From positions 36,611,385-36,675,384 of the forward strand of contig NC_079479.1 in assembly GCF_026230105.1 (NCBI RefSeq): DNA of 64,000 bases, read 5' to 3'. The notes under the pieces were generated by a model. The model worked only from the letters and a program-made list of their open reading frames with translations. It searched no databases and was not told the origin of the DNA. This stretch comes from Diorhabda sublineata (taxonomy: Eukaryota; Arthropoda; Insecta; Coleoptera; Chrysomelidae). Positions 60,801 through 64,000 of this stretch are shown here, in pieces (within the stretch, counting starts at the first letter, position 1; each line of letters begins with the position of its first letter). The position numbers were made by a program, and so were the translations under genes.

Positions 60801-62939
60801 GCTCGAAATTTTTGAAAATCGGTGATAACGTTACCGATTTTTGGAAAATTTGATCAATTGCGAAAGAAAATTTTAGAATTTTTGAAAAATGTTACGAAAT
60901 ATTTGAGTACGGTCCAAGTAATGATGGAAATTTCAAAAAACTTTCTATTTAGAAGATAAAATGCTCGAAATTTTTGAAAATCGGTGATAAAGTTACCATT
61001 TTTTGGAAAATTTGATCAATTGCGAAAGAAAATTTTAGAATTTTTGAAAAATGTTACGAAATATTTGAGTATGGTCCAAATAATGATCGAAATTTCAAAA
61101 AACTTTGTATTTAGAAGGAAAAATGCTCGAAATTTTTGAAAATCGGTGATAGCGTTACCGATTTTTGGAAAATTTGATCAATTGCGAAAGAAAATTTTAG
61201 AATTTTTGAAAAATCTCACGAAATATTTGAGTACGGTCCAAGTAATGATGGAAATTTCAAAAAACTTTCTATTTAGAAGATAAAATGCTCGAAATTTTTG
61301 AAAATCGGTGATAAAGTTACCATTTTTTGGAAAATTTGATCAATTGCGAAAGAAAATTTTAGAATTTTTGAAAAATGTTACGAAATATTTGAGTATGGTC
61401 CAAATAATGATCGAAATTTCAAAAACTTTCTATTTAGAAGATAAATGCTCGAAATTTTTGAAAATCGGTGATAACGTTACCAATTTTTGGAAAATTTGAT
61501 CAATTGCGAAAGAAAATTTTAGAATTTTTGAAAAATCTCACGAAATATTTGAGTACGGTCCAAGTAATGATGGAAATTTCAAAAAACTTTCTATTTAGAA
61601 GATAAAATGCTCGAAATTTTTGAAAATCGGTGATAAAGTTACCATTTTTTGGAAAATTTGATCAATTGCGAAAGAAAATTTTAGAATTTTTGAAAAATGT
61701 TACGAAATATTTGAGTATGGTCCAAATAATGATCGAAATTTCAAAAACTTTCTATTTAGAAGATAAATGCTCGAAATTTTTGAAAATCGGTGATAACGTT
61801 ACCAATTTTTGGAAAATTTGATCAATTGCGAAAGAAAATTTTATAATTTTTGAAAAATGTTACGAAATATTTGAGTACGGTCCAAATAATGATCGAAATT
61901 TCAAAAAACTTTCTATTTAGAAGAAAAATTGCTCGAAATTTTTGAAAATCGGTGATAACGTTACCGATTTTTGGAAAATTTGATCAATTACGATAAATCT
62001 ACGTGTTTACTATCTGCGATGGATACGAGGGAATATGATAAAATCGTTGGGTGTCAAACTATGACTCAGCTGACTCATCGATTCGATGTTTTGACTGTTC
62101 AATAATCGATTGGTTCCCCCTGACTTTTTCGAACGCTTCTGGTGCACAAAAAATGCTCTAATGAAACGGTTTTGACATGTCCAGTTATTCGGAACTAAAA
62201 AAACAGGCAAAACCATTTGGTTCGTCTCGAAACACCCGTACAATCGATTGCTGTTTAGTCTTGGGGTTGTTTTGACGATGTTTTCATGATCAGGAACAGC
62301 TGATTTTGGACGACATTGAAGAAAATCATCCTTCAACGTAATAAAAACCCCCACGTCGAAAGTCATGGAAAATGTTGGCGATTTAAAATCATTTTTTGAC
62401 CTAGAGAATGTGCGAACAATTCAAGTATCTCCCGTATGTTTGTTTACCATTAAATATATATATCAATGTAACGTTTGACGTATTCACAACAGTGTTGCCG
62501 TATCTCGAAATTTGAATAGAGAAACTAGCGGTGGTTGTAGCGCAATTTACTTTTAAAAACACCCTCGTAGCAATCGAATTATTTTGTTTTTTTTTTTTCG
62601 ATGATTTCAAGTTATTTGAATGACGTTACGAATCCGACTCGTACTAAAATGATGATTCATCATCGTACGTCAATATTTCTAGGAAATATCCGTCGACTAG
62701 GTCCTTAAAGGACGTAAATTAAGGGCAGGACCGGCCGCTTCTTACCAAAATAATATAAAAAATTAATGATATTTAGTTGTTGACGTGTTTGTGCATGTTT
62801 TCGTTTTGAAAATGACAATATTTCAGGAATATAATTCGTTTTTTCTTCTTTTTTTTTTTCTAGCAAAATTGTAGAACTTGAAGAAGAACTTCGTGTAGTA
62901 GGAAACAACTTGAAATCCCTCGAAGTATCTGAGGAAAAA
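42381..62939 (+). CDS. Tm1: Tropomyosin 1, multi-isoform gene, 3' part beyond the window
   Basis: Actin-binding coiled-coil protein. Muscle path in this window: 42381-42494, 42610-42735, 47928-48061, 49791-49908 or 53378-53495, 59030-59100 or 59302-59372, 62864-62939, giving 213 codons that end in LKSLEVSEEK. The remaining ~70 codons (exons encoding EKANQRE... to the C-terminus) must lie to the right. Exon lengths 134, 118, 71 and 76 match the ancient tropomyosin pattern. AEEEARSLQKKIQTIENDLD and LEEDLERSEERLATATAK are near-identical to Drosophila Tm1. Three alternative first regions all meet the 134-nt exon at 47928 in phase 0. The introns are large and packed with satellites. Confidence 0.96.
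42836..42887. repeat. (AT)n microsatellite
   Basis: About 26 uninterrupted TA units just downstream of the second muscle exon. The rest of the interval to 43718 is intron or promoter sequence for the next alternative exon. Confidence 0.95.
43719..44462 (+). CDS. Tm1: Atypical Tm1 first exon (I/C-like), 248-residue N-terminal domain
   Basis: A single long open exon from ATG 43719 ends in a consensus donor GTAAGT (GT at 44463), in phase 0. It can therefore splice straight to the [10 protein letters not shown] exon at 47928, like the other first exons. It encodes 248 residues: a basic start (RKRGHQHHPR), a Ser/Asn/Thr-rich low-complexity part, VIDLT (93-97) followed by an acidic patch, a Lys-rich stretch, EAEGSSQSDIESEQGS, and an amphipathic end IFSSDTLMKFSIIRNELHN running into the coiled coil. 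Drosophila Tm1-I/C, the atypical tropomyosin of the oskar mRNA/kinesin-1 complex, likewise has a unique N-terminus of about 247 residues before the shared coiled coil. Identity is from position, length and splice phase plus recalled similarity of the last ~30 residues. Confidence 0.8.
44463..45734. other. Tm1 intron / presumed cytoskeletal promoter region
   Basis: AT-rich, no extra gene. The leader of the cytoskeletal exon lies in its last part, ~45600-45734, which is GC-richer. Its start cannot be fixed. Confidence 0.45.
45735..45878 (+). CDS. Tm1: Tm1 cytoskeletal first exon
   Basis: 48 codons, [20 protein letters not shown]...EEFNKRLQ...MRREE, followed by donor GTAGGC in phase 0. Near-identical to the Drosophila non-muscle Tm1 start ([20 protein letters not shown]). 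It replaces the 80-residue muscle module with a short N-terminus, as in low-molecular-weight tropomyosins, and joins 47928. Confidence 0.95.
45879..47927. other. Tm1 intron before the first shared exon
   Basis: AT-rich sequence, no gene or strong repeat recognised. Confidence 0.5.
47928..48061 (+). CDS. Tm1: Tm1 shared exon (134 nt)
   Basis: [20 protein letters not shown]...AEASAAADESE, phase 0 in and phase 2 out. The Tm2 exon 35311-35444 has the same length. It is the common acceptor of all three N-terminal alternatives. Confidence 0.97.
48062..49790. other. Tm1 intron with interspersed-repeat-like segment
   Basis: 49015-49430 resembles non-coding mobile DNA (GCGCCATCTTGAAAAACACG, AGAATGTCCCAAAAAGGGGG). 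No gene is supported. Confidence 0.4.
49791..49908 (+). CDS. Tm1: Tm1 alternative exon, muscle-type (118 nt)
   Basis: ILKALENKTNMEDDRVSHLE...AKLIAEEADKKYEE. Matches the muscle exon of Drosophila Tm1 (KALENRTNMEDDRV). Same length and phases as 53378-53495, so only one of the two can be used without duplicating this segment. Intron up to ~50980 contains a (TG)n run at 50441-50463. Confidence 0.94.
50441..50463. repeat. (TG)n microsatellite
   Basis: About eleven TG units between the two 118-nt exons. Confidence 0.9.
50985..53220 (+). repeat. ~305-bp satellite array between the 118-nt exons of Tm1
   Basis: The GAACCCC/CAACCCC landmark recurs at 51320, 51624, 51930, 52234, 52540, 52847 and 53149 (spacing 302-307), about 7.5 copies. 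Units share AGGAGCAAAAGTCTTCGAAA and TTCAGTTCTAATGTATAATT. The array ends just before exon 53378, and part of the unit carries TTACTTTTCAG, a 3' splice-site look-alike. Confidence 0.92.
53378..53495 (+). CDS. Tm1: Tm1 alternative exon, non-muscle type (118 nt)
   Basis: [20 protein letters not shown]...ARFLAEEADKKYDE, the counterpart of the Drosophila cytoskeletal exon ([20 protein letters not shown]). The donor GTTCTT is weak, which may make its use dependent on regulators. Acceptor AATTTAG. Confidence 0.94.
53496..54289. other. Tm1 intron, no gene seen
   Basis: Unassigned intronic DNA. Short frames on both strands (53605-53941) have no recognised product. Confidence 0.45.
54290..56625 (+). 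repeat. ~316-bp dimeric satellite array in Tm1 intron
   Basis: TACTCAATCCACCCC recurs at 54349, 54665, 55639 and 55955 (316-bp steps), with variant copies between. Each unit has two related halves of ~158 bp, both holding (T/C)GACTGCGCCAAA and TATGTCAT: one half with GATCCTGTTGACTGCGCCAA, the other with GTCCTATCGACTGCGCCAAA. About 7 copies. Confidence 0.92.
56626..57225. other. Tm1 intron, no gene seen
   Basis: A single satellite-like motif (TCCTATTGACCGCGCCAATT) remains at ~56850. A 69-codon frame at 57056-57265 runs into the MITE and is not supported. Confidence 0.45.
57228..57708. mobile_element. MITE with long terminal inverted repeats and TA target site
   Basis: Starts CAGTTTGTCCGCG and ends CGTGGACAAACTG, flanked on both sides by TA, the target of Tc1/mariner-type elements. 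The terminal arms of ~170 bp are inverted copies (ACGAGGTTTGTCGAAAAAT against TTTTTTGACAAACCTCGT). 481 bp, no coding capacity. Confidence 0.85.
58005..58700 (+). promoter_or_regulatory. Long polypyrimidine tract upstream of mutually exclusive Tm1 exons
   Basis: About 0.7 kb almost purely C/T on the sense strand, with degenerate 50-60 nt tandem units (CGTCTTCTTTCTGAC, CGTATTCTCTCTGACTT) and many TCTT and CTCTCT motifs. It lies 0.3-1.0 kb before the 71-nt exon pair. CU-rich tracts of this kind bind PTB and control mutually exclusive exons in vertebrate tropomyosin genes; a similar role here is inference. The long open frames (57814-58200, 58197-58904) result from its composition. Confidence 0.5.
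59030..59100 (+). CDS. Tm1: Tm1 alternative 71-nt exon, non-muscle type
   Basis: [20 protein letters not shown], then AGES. Phase 0 in, phase 2 out, donor GTAGGT. Matches Drosophila ([20 protein letters not shown]). Paired with 59302-59372 across a 201-nt intron. Confidence 0.94.
59302..59372 (+). CDS. Tm1: Tm1 alternative 71-nt exon, muscle type
   Basis: [20 protein letters not shown], then HSEQ. Acceptor TTGACAG, donor GTAAGG. Matches the Drosophila muscle exon ([19 protein letters not shown]). Identical length and phase to 59030-59100. Confidence 0.94.
59687..59741. repeat. Left direct repeat bounding satellite array, mariner-derived
   Basis: TAAATCTACGTGTTTGTTAT and GATGGATACGAGGGAATATG recur at 61994-62048. 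Read on the minus strand it encodes NDFFIFPRI, the mariner transposase C-terminal catalytic signature, so this is a piece of the same mariner remnant that lies at the far side of the array. Confidence 0.75.
59742..61990 (+). repeat. 162-bp satellite array in Tm1 intron
   Basis: GGTCCAA recurs every ~162 bp (59777, 59939, 60101 and on), about 14 copies with AATCGGTGATAAAGTTACC or AATCGGTGATAACGTTACC. Two stretches, starting 61308 and 61630, are identical over at least 190 bp at a 322-bp step, showing a recent dimer duplication. The same satellite resumes at ~63500. Confidence 0.93.
62010..62520 (-). mobile_element. Degenerate mariner transposase remnant
   Basis: The minus-strand frame 62366-62010 keeps scattered C-terminal mariner features: a QMVLPVFLV strand, LLNSQNIESMSQ (family: FL..qNIe.m.HPPYSPDL) and TPNDFIIFPRI (family: aPNDFfLFP). 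The catalytic HDNA segment is eroded and there are frame changes, so it is inactive. The region to ~62520 (TTGCCGTATCTCGAAATTTG) is shared with the deleted copy at 38390-38642. Confidence 0.7.
62864..62939 (+). CDS. Tm1: Tm1 shared exon (76 nt)
   Basis: KIVELEEELRVVGNNLKSLE, then VSEEK, donor GTAAGT. Phase 2 in, phase 0 out. The 76-nt size is the standard tropomyosin exon 6. It is the last exon of this gene in the window. Confidence 0.96.
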
Positions 62940-63499
62940 GTAAGTTTCCACAATAATTTCGAATTTGATTATATTTTTTATATATTTAAAATTGATTTTA
63001 ATTATTTTTACGTGTAACGAAGCTTATTAAAAATATTTTTCTAGACCCCCCCCCCCCACCCCCATTCTGAATAGTTTATAAACCAATTAAGATTTAATTT
63101 GTTTTTTTTTAATATATAATTCAATAATTTAACTTTGTCGCATTTAAATTTTATTATATTGTGGTATGAATTTTTTTGGAAATTTTCGGATTTTTTTTAA
63201 CGATTTATTTCATATTTTTCAATTGATTTTTGAATTTGGTTGATTTTATCGTCAATTAATAAATTAAATGATTGTTTATTTGAAAAATACACGTTTTGAT
63301 ATTTATTCAGTTTATTAATAATTATAAAAAATATTAAGTGTTTTTATCGATATTCAAATTTTTGAAATTATTATTTATTTTGAATTTAATAGGCTTCGTT
63401 TTAATTTATAAATTATATTGCAAGTTAATTTTACGTTGGATAGCTAATGAGTTTCATTGGCGAAATATGAATTTTTGGTGGGAATAACTCGAAAAACTT
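62940..63499. other. Tm1 intron, partly visible
   Basis: A C-rich run lies at ~63045-63063. Otherwise AT-rich with nothing recognised. Confidence 0.45.
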
Positions 63500-64000
63500 T
63501 GGAAAATTTGATTAATTACGTAAAGAAATTTTAGAATTTTTGAAAAATCTTACGAAATATTTGAGTACGGTCCAAATAATGATCGAAATTTCAAAAAACT
63601 TTGTATTTAGAAGAAAAATTGCTCGAAATTTTTGAAAATCGGTGATAAAGTTACCAATTTTTGGAAAATTTGATCAATTGCGAAAGAAAATTTTAGTTTT
63701 TTTGAAAAATCTCACGAAATATTTGAGTACGGTCCAAGTAATGATGGAAATTTCAAAAAACTTTCTATTTAGAAGATAAAATGCTCGAAATTTTTGAAAA
63801 TCGGTGATAACGTTACCGATTTTTGGAAAATTTGATCAATTGCGAAAGAAAATTTTAGAATTTTTGAAAAATCTTACGAAATATTTGAGTACGGTTCAAA
63901 TAATGATCGAAATTTCAAAAAACTTTGTATTTAGAAGAAAAAATGCTTGAAATTTTTGAAAATCGGTGATAACGTTACCGATTTTTGGAAAATTTGATTA
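63500..64000 (+). repeat. 162-bp satellite, second array, cut by window end
   Basis: Same monomer as 59742-61990 (ATCGGTGATAACGTTACCGA, TTGATCAATTGCGAAAGAAA), same orientation, about three copies before the edge. Confidence 0.93.

Noticed and set aside
61308..61821. Two identical 63-codon frames
   Set aside because: Identical because of a 322-bp satellite dimer duplication, not because of paralogous genes.
1..64000. CRISPR arrays, operons, prokaryotic mobile islands
   Set aside because: Spliced eukaryotic genes throughout. The regular repeats are satellites without unique spacers.

Overview
The window is AT-rich nuclear DNA from an insect. The orthologues are closest in character to insect proteins, introns are numerous, and satellites and transposon relics are dense. 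A beetle-like genome is my inference, not something the sequence proves. Five protein-coding genes can be rebuilt exon by exon.

Layout. (1) 0.9-23.4 kb, + strand: a chondroitin sulfate synthase (CHSY1-type) with eight coding exons (about 781 aa). Introns 2, 3 and 6 are swollen by one T-rich tandem-repeat family with a ~163-165 bp monomer. (2) 25.3-27.2 kb, - strand: ribosomal protein L7A (268 aa, six coding exons). Two introns carry C/D-box snoRNAs, one U24 (SNORD24) and one with a U36-type 28S guide. (3) 27.7-29.9 kb, + strand: FKBP39-type nucleolar FK506-binding protein (379 aa), head to head with RpL7A. (4) 32.2-38.1 kb, - strand: tropomyosin 2 (284 aa) with an alternative last exon. (5) 40.8 kb to the right edge, + strand: tropomyosin 1, head to head with Tm2 and cut off by the window end. 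Tm1 has three alternative first coding regions: muscle, a long atypical I/C-like N-terminus of 248 residues, and cytoskeletal. It also has two pairs of equal-length, apparently mutually exclusive internal exons (118/118 nt and 71/71 nt). Its introns hold three more satellites (~305 bp, ~316 bp dimeric, ~162 bp), a TA-flanked MITE, a mariner remnant and a long polypyrimidine tract.

How the parts relate. RpL7A and its intronic snoRNAs serve ribosome production, and FKBP39 is a nucleolar chaperone-like protein sharing the promoter region. Tm1 and Tm2 encode muscle and cytoskeletal tropomyosins. CHSY1 polymerises chondroitin in the Golgi.

The most unusual points are these: the I/C-like tropomyosin exon with a SUMO-interaction-like motif; satellite arrays bounded by direct repeats of flanking sequence, one of them sitting inside a mariner transposase remnant; splice-acceptor-like sequence repeated hundreds of times on the sense strand of CHSY1 introns; and a possible GC-AG intron with a competing GT donor 18 nt downstream. 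All coordinates were read by hand, and splice sites are inferred from reading frame, consensus and family homology.
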